In this document: one piece after another, positions 19,158 through 28,290 of the stretch
How the letters are laid out: each line of letters begins with the position of its first letter
Numbering within the stretch: position 1 is the stretch's first letter
Assembly (NCBI RefSeq): GCF_018829635.1
Contig: NZ_JAHKKG010000009.1
Span: 372,001 to 436,000 of the forward strand
Reading direction: 5' to 3'
Length of the DNA: 64,000 bases
Source of the DNA: Paractinoplanes bogorensis
GTDB taxonomy: Bacteria; Actinomycetota; Actinomycetes; Mycobacteriales; Micromonosporaceae
Translations under genes and position numbers: made by a program
The notes under the pieces: generated by a model
What the model was told of the DNA's origin: nothing
The model's input: only the letters and a program-made list of their open reading frames with translations
Database searches by the model: none

Positions 19158-19470
19158 CGGACACCTCAGGCGGGTTAAGAATATGCTTAACTCGGGGAAA
19201 CGCCGAGGCCAGGCTGCGGTATTTCAGGGACTCGAGGTGCGGGGGACATTGCGCCCTGTCAACCACCCGAACTCGGTCATCCACAGCCCAGGCGCTATCC
19301 ACAGATGCGGGGTAATTCGGTGGAGGCGCCCGACCAGGTGGCGTAACGTGGATGGCCGCTTGACGGCCGTGGTGAGCATGCACCGCAGCGGACGTCCCCC
19401 CGCGCCGAGCGGCCGACGTGGAACCCTCGGATACGCGAGCAGCCAGGAACCACCTGCCTGAGGATGCACC
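19158..19470. promoter_or_regulatory. Intergenic promoter region between higB and helR
   Basis: 313 bases, divergent arrangement, no gene. A short inverted repeat GGCCG-CTTGA-CGGCC lies near 19354-19368. I could not recognise a rifamycin-associated element by eye. Promoters for both directions must lie here. Confidence 0.45.
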
Positions 19471-21426
19471 GTGCCCGCATTCGACCTGGACGCCGAACTC
19501 TCCGCCGAACGACACCACCTGACCGAGTCGCGCGCCGCGCTCGCCCGGATGCGGGGCCGCGCCGAGGAGCTCTTCTCGACCGGCGACCGGGTGGCCGGCG
19601 ACGCCTACACCGCCGAGCAGCTCGGCCGCCACATGGCCCGTCGCGTCAAGGAGCTGGCCGACGACCCGACGACGCCGTTGTTTTTCGGAAGGCTGGACAT
19701 CGACGACGCGGCCTATCACGTCGGCCGCCGCCACGTGACCGACGACGCCGGTGAGCCGATGGTGCTCGACTGGCGCGCGCCGCTCTCCCGCAGCTTCTAC
19801 CGGGCCAGCGTCCGCGACCCGCAGGGCGTCGCCACCCGGCGCCGGTTCGGGTTCGTGCTGGGTGAGCTCACCAGCTTCGAGGACGAGCATCTCGACCGCG
19901 GCGAGGAGCTGGGCACCAAGAGCCGCATCCTGACCGCCGAGATCGAGCGCCCCCGCGTCGGTCCGATGCGCGACATCGTGGCCACCATTCAGCCCGAGCA
20001 GGACGAGCTCGTACGGGCGGACCTGGCCGACTCGATCTGCGTGCAGGGCGCGCCCGGCACCGGTAAGACCGCCGTCGGCCTGCACCGGGCCGCCTATCTG
20101 CTCTATCTGCACCGGGAACGGCTGCGGCGCTCGGGCGTGCTCATCGTCGGCCCGAACACGGCTTTCCTGTCCTACATCGCGGCCGTGCTGCCGGCTCTGG
20201 GCGAGGTCGAGGTGCAGCAGGCGACCGTCGAGGAGCTGGTCGGGCGTTTTCCCGTACGCACGATCGACTCCCCAGCCGCAACGCTGGTCAAGAACGATGT
20301 GCGGATGGCCGACGTGCTGGCCAAGACACTGTGGCGCAAGCTCACCAAGCCGACCGAACCGATCATGGTGTCGGACGGCTCGTACCGGTGGCGCATCGAT
20401 GCCGAGCCACTGCGCCGGATCGTCGACGAGGCACGGCGCGAGAATCTCCCCTACAAAGTGGGCCGGGAACGGGTCCAAAGCCGGGTCGTCGCCCTTCTGC
20501 AACGACAGTCCGAATATCGCACCGGGAACTCGCCCGGCGAGGGCTGGCTGCGCAAGATGGGCAAGGTCGCGCCGGTGACCGGGTTTCTCGAGGCAGCCTG
20601 GCCCGCCGTGACGCCCGAGTCGCTGGTGGCCGAGATCCTCACCGATCCGCCCGAGGGCCTGCTGTCCGACGAGGAACGTGACGCGATCCGCTGGGCCAAG
20701 CCGCCCAAGACGGTCAGGTCGGCCAAGTTCAGCGCGGCCGACCTGGTGCTGATCGACGAGGCGGCCGGGCTGCTCGAGCGCGAGACCAGCTTCGGGCACG
20801 TGGTGGTCGACGAGGCCCAGGACCTCTCCCCCATGCAGGCCCGCGCGATCGCCCGGCGCAGCGAGCACGGGTCGATCACCGTGCTCGGCGATCTGGCCCA
20901 GGGCACCGCGCCGTGGGCCGCCGCCGAATGGCAGACGACGCTGGGTCACCTGGGCAAGCCGGATGCCGCGGTGGTGCCGCTGACGGTCGGTTTCCGGGTG
21001 CCTGCCTCGGTCGTCGAACTGGCCAACCGCCTGCTGCCGATGCTCGGCGTCGACGTGCCCGAGGCGGTGTCGCTGCGCCGCGACGGCGACCTGGTGATTG
21101 TGCCGGTGTCCGATCCGTCCGATCTGGACGCCGCCACCCTGACCGAGGTGACCGCGGCCCTGACGCACGAGGGCTCGGTGGCCGTGATCGCCGCCGATGC
21201 CGCGGTGGAACGACTGGTCATCGACAACCCCCGGGTCGAGGTCGTGCCGGCCAGCATGGTCAAGGGCCTCGAGTACGACCACGTGATCGTCCACGAGCCG
21301 GCCGACATCGTCGACGCCGAGCCGAAGGGTCTCAACCGGCTCTACGTGGTGCTGACGCGGGCCGTCTCGCGACTCTCGGTCGTACACGCAAAGCCCCTGC
21401 CCGCGCCCCTCATGAAAGCGGCTTGA
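19471..21426 (+). CDS. helR: HelR/HelD-type RNA polymerase-recycling helicase
   Basis: 651-residue UvrD-like superfamily 1 ATPase of the actinobacterial HelR/HelD class, which pries stalled RNA polymerase off DNA and in Streptomyces confers rifamycin tolerance. The N-terminal part is a coiled coil (about 5-65) that would reach the polymerase channel, followed by LDWRAPLSRSFYRA, a family hallmark. Walker A is GAPGTGKT, motif II VVVDEAQDLS, then VGFRVP and LYVVLTRA. GTG 19471 is used. The 3' end overlaps the convergent GNAT gene by 17 bases. Confidence 0.88.
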   Translation: MPAFDLDAELSAERHHLTESRAALARMRGRAEELFSTGDRVAGDAYTAEQLGRHMARRVKELADDPTTPLFFGRLDIDDAAYHVGRRHVTDDAGEPMVLDWRAPLSRSFYRASVRDPQGVATRRRFGFVLGELTSFEDEHLDRGEELGTKSRILTAEIERPRVGPMRDIVATIQPEQDELVRADLADSICVQGAPGTGKTAVGLHRAAYLLYLHRERLRRSGVLIVGPNTAFLSYIAAVLPALGEVEVQQATVEELVGRFPVRTIDSPAATLVKNDVRMADVLAKTLWRKLTKPTEPIMVSDGSYRWRIDAEPLRRIVDEARRENLPYKVGRERVQSRVVALLQRQSEYRTGNSPGEGWLRKMGKVAPVTGFLEAAWPAVTPESLVAEILTDPPEGLLSDEERDAIRWAKPPKTVRSAKFSAADLVLIDEAAGLLERETSFGHVVVDEAQDLSPMQARAIARRSEHGSITVLGDLAQGTAPWAAAEWQTTLGHLGKPDAAVVPLTVGFRVPASVVELANRLLPMLGVDVPEAVSLRRDGDLVIVPVSDPSDLDAATLTEVTAALTHEGSVAVIAADAAVERLVIDNPRVEVVPASMVKGLEYDHVIVHEPADIVDAEPKGLNRLYVVLTRAVSRLSVVHAKPLPAPLMKAA

Positions 21427-21826
21427 CCCAGCGCGACCAGTCCTCCTGACGGCGATATCCACGGGCGGCCCAGATCGCGTGGCCCCGCTCGTTGCCGTCG
21501 AGCACCATCGCGTCGACCCGCGTGCCGCCGAGGGCCCGGAACCGCTCCTCGGCGGCGTCGATCAGGGCCGCTCCGATGCCCTCGCGGCGCCGGCCGGGCG
21601 CGACCGCGAGCCGGTAGAGGTGACAGCGCCACCCGTCCCAGCCGGCGATCACGGTACCGACGATGCGCTCGCCGTCGAGCGCGACGATCAGCGCCTGGTC
21701 GTCGCGGCGATGCAGCGCGGCCAGGGCCTCGGCCGTGTCGGCGGGACGGCTGTCGTTCTCGGCGGCGGTCGTCCAGAACCGCAGAATCTCGTGGAGTTCC
21801 GAGGTCAGCGCGGGTCGCAAGATCAT
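21410..21826 (-). CDS. GNAT-family N-acetyltransferase
   Basis: 138 residues. The acetyl-CoA motif A is LYRLAVAPGRRREGIGAAL, followed by the C-terminal GNERGHAIWAARGYRRQEDW region. The substrate is unknown. ATG 21826 (MILRPAL) is the natural start. It is divergent from the membrane-protein operon at 21890; the 63 bases between hold a large inverted repeat. Confidence 0.88.
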   Translation of the reverse strand: MILRPALTSELHEILRFWTTAAENDSRPADTAEALAALHRRDDQALIVALDGERIVGTVIAGWDGWRCHLYRLAVAPGRRREGIGAALIDAAEERFRALGGTRVDAMVLDGNERGHAIWAARGYRRQEDWSRWVKPLS

Positions 21827-21841
21827 GCCCACCACCCTGTC

Positions 21842-21883
21842 AACTTTATGGCACAAACCTCTTTGACTTTGTGCGGTAAAGTT
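21842..21883. promoter_or_regulatory. 16-bp interrupted inverted repeat, likely operator
   Basis: AACTTTATGGCACAAA (21842-21857) against TTTGTGCGGTAAAGTT (21868-21883): 14 of 16 positions complementary, 10-base spacer. It ends six bases before the ATG at 21890. The winged-helix protein encoded second in that operon is the obvious candidate binder; the divergent GNAT gene may share control. Confidence 0.75.
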
Positions 21884-21889
21884 CTTTGC

Positions 21890-22522
21890 ATGACCCCGAT
21901 AGATGACGACGCTCCCCCTCTGAACCCGGCCGAGTCCCTGGCCCTCATCGAGCGCGAGCGGCGCAACGTCGGCCGTGACCTCTCGCCCGACCCGCGCGTG
22001 ATGTTCTGGCCGTGGGGCATCGCCTGGCTGGTCGGCTTCGCCTTCTTCTTCCTGCGGTTCGGCCCCGACGGCCGGGTCTTCGTCGACATGCCGCAGTGGC
22101 TGCCGCTGGCCGTCCTGCCGGTGCTGATGATCGTCGCGGGCATCGTCACCGGCATCGCCGGCAGCCGGGTCAGCGGTCGCGTCAGCGGCCCGAGCAACCG
22201 CCAGGGCATCATGTACGGGATCAGCTGGTCGATCGCCTTCACCGGCTTCTCGATCCTGTTCGCCCAGTTCAGCCAGCTGCTGCCGGAAGAGAAATCGGGC
22301 CTGCTGTGGGCCGGCGGCATGGTCGCGCTGACCGGCGCGCTGCACATGGCCGGCGGCGCCGTCTGGAACGACCGCGACCTGTTCGTCCTCGGCGCCTGGA
22401 CCAGCCTGATCAACATCGTCGGCATCCTGATCGGACCCGGCTGGCACTCGCTGATCGTCGCGGTCGCGGGCGGCGGCGGCATGATCGCGGCCGGGATCGT
22501 CGGCTGGGTACGCATGCGATGA
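21890..22522 (+). CDS. Multi-pass membrane protein of unknown function
   Basis: 210 residues. The N-terminal 40 residues are charged and cytoplasmic (LNPAESLALIERERRNV), then about six hydrophobic segments. No known enzyme motif. Start ATG 21890. Its stop overlaps the next start (ATGA), and an ABC exporter follows, so it may be an accessory or sensor subunit of that exporter. Similar membrane proteins often accompany this type of wHTH regulator and ABC pair. Confidence 0.72.
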   Translation: MTPIDDDAPPLNPAESLALIERERRNVGRDLSPDPRVMFWPWGIAWLVGFAFFFLRFGPDGRVFVDMPQWLPLAVLPVLMIVAGIVTGIAGSRVSGRVSGPSNRQGIMYGISWSIAFTGFSILFAQFSQLLPEEKSGLLWAGGMVALTGALHMAGGAVWNDRDLFVLGAWTSLINIVGILIGPGWHSLIVAVAGGGGMIAAGIVGWVRMR

Positions 22523-22833
22523 GCGACACCAACGAACCGCTGGTCACCGAGCTCGACCCGGTCATCCACGCCCAGGCCCGGCTACGCGTCGTCTCCGCCC
22601 TCTCGGTGTTACGCGAGGACGACCGCATCACGTTCCCCCAGCTCCAGGAGTCGCTGCGGATGACCGCCGGCAACCTCTCGGTCCACCTGCGCAAGCTCGA
22701 GGACGCGGGATACGTCGAGGTCACCAAGACCCATCAGGGCCGCACCCCGGCCACCCTGGTCCGGCTCACCCGCCGCGGCCGGCTCGCCTTCGACGACTAC
22801 ACCGCCGCGCTCCGAGCGCTGCTGAATCCGTGA
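22519..22833 (+). CDS. Winged-helix transcriptional regulator
   Basis: 104 residues, one wHTH domain of the HTH_27/MarR-like type: LRVVSALSVLREDDRITFPQL, recognition helix MTAGNLSVHLRKLEDAGYVEV and wing KTHQGRTPATLVRLT. It overlaps the membrane-protein gene by four bases; the ABC ATPase gene starts nine bases after its stop. It likely represses its own operon through the inverted repeat at 21842-21883. Confidence 0.85.
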   Translation: MSDTNEPLVTELDPVIHAQARLRVVSALSVLREDDRITFPQLQESLRMTAGNLSVHLRKLEDAGYVEVTKTHQGRTPATLVRLTRRGRLAFDDYTAALRALLNP

Positions 22834-22842
22834 GGAGAAGCC

Positions 22843-23721
22843 ATGGTCCTGGCCCGCGCAGTTGATGTCACCCGCCGCTACGGCGACAACCTGGCCCTCG
22901 ACGGCGTCAATTTCGAGGTCGAGCCGGGCGAGCTGGTCGGCCTGCTCGGCCCGAACGGCGCCGGCAAGAGCACCCTGGTCAACCTGCTGATCGGCATCCG
23001 GACGCCGACCTCGGGCCGGGTCGAGCTGTTCGGCGGCGACCCGCGGCAGCCGCAAAACAGGCGGCGGCTGGGCGTCACTCCACAAGAGACCGGTCTGCCC
23101 GCGTCGCTGCGGGTCGGCGAGGTCATCGACTTCGTGTCCGCCCACTACGACGACCCGCTGCCCAAGGCCGAGCTGCTCGACCGGTTCGGGCTGACCGATT
23201 TCGTACGCCGGCAGACCGGTGGACTGTCCGGCGGTGAGAAGCGGCGCGTCGCCGTCGCCCTGGCGTTCCTCGGGCGGCCGCAGATCGTCTTCCTCGACGA
23301 ACCGACCACGGGCCTCGACGTGGAGGCCCGCCGGTTCCTGTGGGACGCCATCCGCTCCTTCTCGGCCGAGGGCGGCACGGTCGTGCTGACCAGCCACTAC
23401 CTGGAGGAGATCGAGGCGCTGGCCCGGCGGGTGGTGGTGATCGGGGGTGGCCGGGTGCTCGCCGACGACACGGTCGACGCGGTGCGCGGCCTGGTCGCCG
23501 TCCACCGGGTCAGTCTCACCGTGGCCGGCGATCTGCCCGAACTCGACGGCATCGTCAGCGCCGAGCGGGAGGGCGACCGGTTGCACCTGCTGACCGGTGA
23601 CGCCGACCGGCTGGTGCGCGACCTGGTCGCGTACGAGGTCCCGTTCCAGGGCCTCGAGGTGCGCCCGACCTCGCTCGAGGAAGCGTTCCTCACCCTCACG
23701 CGCGAACCCGTCCCGGCCTGA
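22843..23721 (+). CDS. ABC transporter ATP-binding protein (drug/lipid-exporter type)
   Basis: 292 residues. Walker A GPNGAGKST, signature LSGGEKRR, Walker B IVFLDEPTTGLD, switch His in VLTSHYLEE. A C-terminal regulatory extension of about 80 residues is typical of CcmA/DrrA-like subunits. It pairs with the permease 14 bases downstream. A Shine-Dalgarno GAGGAG precedes ATG 22843. The exported substrate is unknown. Confidence 0.92.
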   Translation: MVLARAVDVTRRYGDNLALDGVNFEVEPGELVGLLGPNGAGKSTLVNLLIGIRTPTSGRVELFGGDPRQPQNRRRLGVTPQETGLPASLRVGEVIDFVSAHYDDPLPKAELLDRFGLTDFVRRQTGGLSGGEKRRVAVALAFLGRPQIVFLDEPTTGLDVEARRFLWDAIRSFSAEGGTVVLTSHYLEEIEALARRVVVIGGGRVLADDTVDAVRGLVAVHRVSLTVAGDLPELDGIVSAEREGDRLHLLTGDADRLVRDLVAYEVPFQGLEVRPTSLEEAFLTLTREPVPA

Positions 23722-23735
23722 GAAAGGGAACAACG

Positions 23736-24476
23736 ATGACCTCGCTCGCGCTCACCCATGCCAAATTCCAGATCATCGAGACCGCGCGCATCCCGATCGC
23801 CCTGTTCGGCAGCGCTTTCTTCCCGTCCGCGGCGATGCTCGCGTTCGTCGTCCCGTTCGTCGGTGACAATGCCGAATACGCCACCACCGCGACCGCCTCG
23901 ATGATCACTTTCTCGGTGATGTCGACCAATCTTTTCCAGTACGGGGTGGGAGTCGCCGAAGATCGGGCGCAGCCCTGGGATCCGTACGTGCGAACTCTCC
24001 CCGCCGGTGCCGGACCTCGCTTCGCCGGCCGCATCCTGGCCGGCCTCGCGCTGATGTTCGTCTCGCTGATCCCGGTGATCCTGATCGCCACGTTCCTGAC
24101 CGAGGCCACCGTGACCCCGGCCGCGTTCCTGATCACCGCGGCCACCACGGTCGTCATCGCCATCCCGTTCATCCTGATGGGACTCGCGATCGGCTACTCG
24201 ATGCCGCAGAAGGCCGCCATCGTGGTCGCTCAGCTGCTGTTCTTCCCGCTGGCGTTCCTGGGCGGACTGATGACCGGCCCCGGCCTGGCACCCGGGTTCG
24301 TGGAAAATCTGGCGCCCTATCTGCCGACCGGTGGTGCGGCCCGCCTGATGTGGGCCGGGGTCAGTGATTTCCCGTACGACGCCGGCTCGATCGCGGCCCT
24401 GGCCGGCTGGACGATTGCCCTAGGTTGGGTGGCCGTATGGGCCTATCGACGGGATGAGGGTCGTCGGTTCAGCTAG
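23736..24476 (+). CDS. ABC-2 type transporter permease
   Basis: 246 residues with six predicted membrane segments, ABC-2 family. An amphipathic N-terminus (TSLALTHAKFQIIETAR) precedes the first segment. The loop around SVMSTNLFQYGVGVAEDRAQPW is typical of this permease type. It forms an exporter with the preceding ATPase. AAAGGGA lies before ATG 23736. Confidence 0.9.
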   Translation: MTSLALTHAKFQIIETARIPIALFGSAFFPSAAMLAFVVPFVGDNAEYATTATASMITFSVMSTNLFQYGVGVAEDRAQPWDPYVRTLPAGAGPRFAGRILAGLALMFVSLIPVILIATFLTEATVTPAAFLITAATTVVIAIPFILMGLAIGYSMPQKAAIVVAQLLFFPLAFLGGLMTGPGLAPGFVENLAPYLPTGGAARLMWAGVSDFPYDAGSIAALAGWTIALGWVAVWAYRRDEGRRFS

Positions 24477-24526
24477 AACAACGACACTTAAGCCCGTGCA
24501 AAGGTGCGCGATGCGACGATGCGCGC

Positions 24527-25282
24527 ATGACCCCATCGACTCCTGGATCACCTGCGTGGGTCGATCTCGGTACCGCCGATCCCGTCGACGCGGAACGGTT
24601 CTACACCGCGTTGTTCGGGTGGACGGCGGAGGTGGCCGGCGACTACACCACCTTTCTGCTCAACGGCCTGCCGGTGGCCGGAGCGGGCCCGCTCTACGGC
24701 GTCGGGCAGCCGACGGCCTGGAGCACGTACATCGGCACCAATGACGCCGACGGCGTCGCGCACCGCGTGGCCGCGGCCGGCGGCAAGGTCCTGGTCGAAC
24801 CGTTCGACGTGCAGGACCAGGGCCGGATGGCCGCGTTCCTCGACCCGGGCGGCGCGCCGTTCAGCGTGTGGGAGCCGGGCACGATGCGCGGCGCCGAGCT
24901 GATGGACGTACCGGGCGCCCTGACCTGGAACGAGCTGAACACCCGCGACCTCGACGGCTCGATGTCCTTCTACCGCGCGGTGTTCGGCTGGCAGTTCCGC
25001 AACAGCTCGATGTCCGGCGTCCCCTACGTGGTGGCCAAGGTGCGCGACATCCCGGTCTGCGGCATTCAGGCGATGCGCCCCGAGGACTGGCCCGACGACA
25101 TCGGACCGCACTGGGTGGTCTACTTCGCGGTGCAGGACGTCGACCGGGCGACCGACCACGCGCTGGCTCTCGGCGGCAGCGTGCTGATGGTGCCGACCAC
25201 GCTGCCGATCGGCCGGTACGCCGTGCTGACCGACGCCCAGGGTGGCCTGTTCGCCGTGCTGGGCGGGCGCAGCCGGCACTAG
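24527..25282 (+). CDS. Protein with two VOC (glyoxalase-like) domains
   Basis: 251 residues, two vicinal-oxygen-chelate modules (about 10-120 and 135-248), each with the FYxALFGW / FYRAVFGW opening. It resembles the mycobacterial Cfp30B/Cfp32-type protein annotated as a putative glyoxylase; the true reaction is not known. Metal ligands are not obvious from reading alone. Start ATG 24527. It is separated from the exporter genes by 50 bases and faces the btu operon. Confidence 0.85.
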   Translation: MTPSTPGSPAWVDLGTADPVDAERFYTALFGWTAEVAGDYTTFLLNGLPVAGAGPLYGVGQPTAWSTYIGTNDADGVAHRVAAAGGKVLVEPFDVQDQGRMAAFLDPGGAPFSVWEPGTMRGAELMDVPGALTWNELNTRDLDGSMSFYRAVFGWQFRNSSMSGVPYVVAKVRDIPVCGIQAMRPEDWPDDIGPHWVVYFAVQDVDRATDHALALGGSVLMVPTTLPIGRYAVLTDAQGGLFAVLGGRSRH

Positions 25283-25291
25283 CGTCTGTCC

Positions 25292-26056
25292 CTAGCCACG
25301 GACCGGGACCACCAGCGGGCCGTGCTCACCCTCGATGACCCGGACACGCACCCGGTAGTGCTTGGCCAGGTTCTCCTCGGTGAGCACCTCGCGGGCCGTC
25401 CCGGCCGCGACCACGGCACCCTCGGCCAGCAGCACCATCCGGTCGGCGTACTCGCCCGCGGTGGACAGGTCGTGCATCGTGGCCAGCACGGTCAGCCCAC
25501 GCTCGGCCCGCAGCCGGTCGATCAGTTCGAGCACCTCCTGCTGGTGTCCGATGTCGAGCGCGCTGGTCGGCTCGTCCAGCAGCAGGATGCCCGCGCCCTG
25601 GGCCAGCGCCCGGGCCAGAAAGACGCGCTGCCGCTCGCCGCCGGACAGCGTCTCGAGTCGCCGGCTCGCGAACCGGGCCACGTCGAGCGACTCGAGCACC
25701 TCCTCGACGGCGGCCAGGTCGGCGGCGGACTCGCGGCCGAGCGGGGGGATGTAGGGCGTACGGCCGAGAAGCGCGTAGTCGAGGACGCGCATGGCCGGCG
25801 GCACGGCCGGGTTCTGGGCCACGGTGGCGATCGTGGTGGCACGTTTACGGCGGGGCATCCGCTCGATCGGGACGCCGTTGACCTCCACACTGCCGGTGGC
25901 GGGCAGCAGACCGCCGATCGCGCGCAACGCCGTCGACTTCCCGGCGCCGTTGGGGCCGATCACCATGACCCACTCGCCGTCGGCCACCTCGAGGTCGACA
26001 CCGTCGACGATCAAGTTCCCGTCCAGCCGTACGCGGAGATCCCGCACCCGGATCAT
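25292..26056 (-). CDS. btuD: Cobalamin ABC transporter ATPase BtuD
   Basis: 254 residues, FecE/BtuD-type ATPase: Walker A GPNGAGKST, signature LSGGERQRV, Walker B ILLLDEPTSALD, switch ATMHDLS. Its start overlaps the permease stop by four bases (26053-26056). Substrate assignment to cobalamin rests on the riboswitch in front of the operon; the family also includes siderophore and haem importers. Confidence 0.88.
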   Translation of the reverse strand: MIRVRDLRVRLDGNLIVDGVDLEVADGEWVMVIGPNGAGKSTALRAIGGLLPATGSVEVNGVPIERMPRRKRATTIATVAQNPAVPPAMRVLDYALLGRTPYIPPLGRESAADLAAVEEVLESLDVARFASRRLETLSGGERQRVFLARALAQGAGILLLDEPTSALDIGHQQEVLELIDRLRAERGLTVLATMHDLSTAGEYADRMVLLAEGAVVAAGTAREVLTEENLAKHYRVRVRVIEGEHGPLVVPVRG

Positions 26057-27147
26057 GGTGTCCCCGCCCCGCGGCTCCGGCGCAGCACGACGATGAAGAA
26101 CGGCGCCCCGAAGAACGCCGTGACCACGCCGATCGGGATCTCGGCCTGGCCCCCGGCGGTGCGGGCGAGCAGGTCGGCCAGGGCCAGGAAGGCGCCCCCG
26201 AACAGCACCGACAACGGCAGGATCGAGCGGTAACTGGGCCCGGCCAGCAGGCGCATCGTGTGCGGCACGATGATGCCGACGAAGCCGATCAGCCCGGACA
26301 CCGAGACCGCGGCCGCCGTGCCGAGCGAGGCGGCCACGATCAGCAGATAGCGGCTGCGCTGCGGATGCAGGCCCAGGCTGCTCGCCTCCTCGTCGCCGAC
26401 AGTGAGCACGTCGAGTTCACGCCGCTGCGACAGGACGATGGCGGCGGTCACCACGGCGTACGGGAGAACGATCAGCACGTCGTGCCAGCCCGCGGTGGCC
26501 AACCGGCCGAGCAGCCACGAATAGACCTCGCGCAGCGTGTCGACGTGCTGCTGCATCAGATAGGTCTGCCCGGCGGCCAGGAACGACGACACCGCCACAC
26601 CGGCCAGGATCAACGTGGCCGGCGAGCGGTCGCGACCCCCGGCCGCGCCGAGCAGCCAGGTCAGCGCGACCGCCAGCAGCGCACCGGCGAACGCCGCGAC
26701 CGGTACGCCCACCGGCAGGTTCGCGGTGGCGTCGCCGCTGGTCCCGGCCCGTAGGGAGATCACCGCGGTGACGCCCAGCCCGGCGCCGGCCGCTACCCCG
26801 AGCAGATGCGGGTCGGCCAGCGGGTTGCGGAACACGCCCTGATAGGCGGCCCCGGCCAGCGCGAGCAGGCCGCCGACGAGCAGGCCGAGCACCACTCGCG
26901 GGAGCCGGAGCTCGGTGAGGATGGCCACCTCGCGCTCGGTCAGGCCGCTGTGCAGGTGGACGCCGGGGATCAGGTTGAGCAGCTCGATCGCGACTCCCGC
27001 CGGGGGCAGCGACACCGAGCCGAAGGCCAGGCCGGCGACGAGCGCGATCAGCACCGCGACCACGCCACCGGCCAGCCAGCCGGCCCGCAGGCCGGCCGGT
27101 CGCACGGTCCCGGCCGGCCTCGTTGTCCCGGCCGGCCGCACGGTCAC
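26053..27147 (-). CDS. btuC: Cobalamin ABC transporter permease BtuC (FecCD family)
   Basis: 364 residues with about ten membrane segments. The FecCD hallmarks are visible: LPRVVLGLLVGGLLALAGAAYQG near the first third, and GFVGIIVPHTMRLLAG late. GTG 27147 is chosen because residues upstream do not fit; it overlaps the btuF stop by four bases. The first 20 residues contain three copies of an RPAGT-like pentapeptide. It forms the import channel with BtuD. Confidence 0.88.
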   Translation of the reverse strand: MTVRPAGTTRPAGTVRPAGLRAGWLAGGVVAVLIALVAGLAFGSVSLPPAGVAIELLNLIPGVHLHSGLTEREVAILTELRLPRVVLGLLVGGLLALAGAAYQGVFRNPLADPHLLGVAAGAGLGVTAVISLRAGTSGDATANLPVGVPVAAFAGALLAVALTWLLGAAGGRDRSPATLILAGVAVSSFLAAGQTYLMQQHVDTLREVYSWLLGRLATAGWHDVLIVLPYAVVTAAIVLSQRRELDVLTVGDEEASSLGLHPQRSRYLLIVAASLGTAAAVSVSGLIGFVGIIVPHTMRLLAGPSYRSILPLSVLFGGAFLALADLLARTAGGQAEIPIGVVTAFFGAPFFIVVLRRSRGAGTP

Positions 27148-28076
27148 GCCGGGACCTTGGTCACCGCGTCGGCAATCGCACGAACCAGGTCGACGGTGCG
27201 CGGGCCCCAGCGGGAGGCGATGTCGTCGTCGAGCGCGTAGATCTGCTTGCTCTTCACGGCCGTGATCGTGCTCCAGCCCTTGCGCGCGGCCACCGTGGCC
27301 GGCGACTGCTGGCAGCACTTGCTGTCGGCCAGGAAGATCGTGTCCGGATCGGACTTGACCAGCGCCTCCGCCGAGAGCTGCGGATAGCCGCTCTTGGCCC
27401 CGTCGGCGTCGGCCGGGTCGGCCACGTTGGTCAGGCCGAAGAGCGTGAAGACCGACCCGACGAAGGTCTTCGACGTCACCGAGTAGAAGGTCGGGTCGAG
27501 CTCGTAGTAGTAGCTGAGCGGCGTGCTCCGCTGCGGCACGTCCTTGACGATCTTGTCGATGTCGGTCTTCATCTGCGTGCTCAGCGCACCGGCCTCATCC
27601 GCGTGCCCGGTCAGCGTGCCCAGCTGTCCGATCTGCTCATAGGTGCCGTCGAGGTCGGCGGTGGCCGCGGCCAGGAAGACCGGGATCTTCAGCGCGGTCA
27701 ACTGCGAGACGATCTTGTCGATGTCGTTGGCCAGCACCACCAGGTCGGGGTCCTTGGCCGCGATCGCCTCGGCGTTCGGCTTGAAGCCGGACAGGTCCGA
27801 CTTGGGCGCGTCGGCCGGGAAGTTCGACTGATCGTCGACCGCGGTGACCTGCGCACCGGCCCCGATGGCGAAGAGCATCTCGGTGGCCGTCGCACTCAGC
27901 GAGACGATCTTTTCCGGACGGGCGTCGAGCGTGAGGTCGCCGACCGTCACCGGATAGGAGGCGGCGGCGCTCGACGGTGTCGTGGCCGCCGGCTGGGCAC
28001 TGTCGTCGTTGCCGCCGCACGCTCCGGCGAGCAGCAGGGTGGTGGCCGCGAGGGCGGCGGTGAACACGCGTTTCAT
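27144..28076 (-). CDS. btuF: Cobalamin-binding lipoprotein BtuF
   Basis: 310-residue periplasmic-binding-type (PF01497 class III) lipoprotein. The signal peptide ends in LLLAGAC, giving Cys20 as the lipidated residue. The binding domain opens with ARPEKIVSLSATATEMLFAIG, typical of BtuF/FepB proteins. There is a Cys-Cys pair in DSKCCQQ. ATG 28076 has GGAGGA upstream, next to a hairpin in the riboswitch platform. First gene of btuFCD. Confidence 0.88.
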   Translation of the reverse strand: MKRVFTAALAATTLLLAGACGGNDDSAQPAATTPSSAAASYPVTVGDLTLDARPEKIVSLSATATEMLFAIGAGAQVTAVDDQSNFPADAPKSDLSGFKPNAEAIAAKDPDLVVLANDIDKIVSQLTALKIPVFLAAATADLDGTYEQIGQLGTLTGHADEAGALSTQMKTDIDKIVKDVPQRSTPLSYYYELDPTFYSVTSKTFVGSVFTLFGLTNVADPADADGAKSGYPQLSAEALVKSDPDTIFLADSKCCQQSPATVAARKGWSTITAVKSKQIYALDDDIASRWGPRTVDLVRAIADAVTKVPA

Positions 28077-28290
28077 GGGGTCCTCCGGTCGGCCGGGTGG
28101 TGGCCGACGGAAGCCGGCCCGGTGCTTCGCCGACGGGAATCCGCCCGCGAGGCGCCCCTCCCCGGGAGCGCTGAATCGCGACCGCGCCCAGGCGACCTGG
28201 CTCGACCTCCGCTGAGGAGGACACACAGTTGCGGGACAGCGCCGGGCTCACACCGGCTTCGCTGAGACGCGGTCTCTCCGACGCTAACGC
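28077..28290 (-). promoter_or_regulatory. Cobalamin (AdoCbl) riboswitch controlling btuFCD
   Basis: On the minus strand, about 28265-28224 reads GAAGCCGGTGTGAGCCCGG then CGCTGTCCCGCAACTGT, the conserved core and B12 box of cobalamin riboswitches. It is followed by GAGCCAGGTCGCCTGG (about 28204-28187), the usual downstream element. The expression platform reaches to the btuF start and includes a perfect hairpin GTCGGCC/GGCCGAC directly before the Shine-Dalgarno, so translational shut-off by cobalamin is likely. It starts within about 15 bases of the stop of the upstream DUF4229 gene. Confidence 0.92.

Noticed and set aside
19158-19470. Rifamycin-associated element upstream of helR
   Set aside because: I could not identify a convincing copy by eye; only a short GGCCG/CGGCC repeat is present, so no claim is made.
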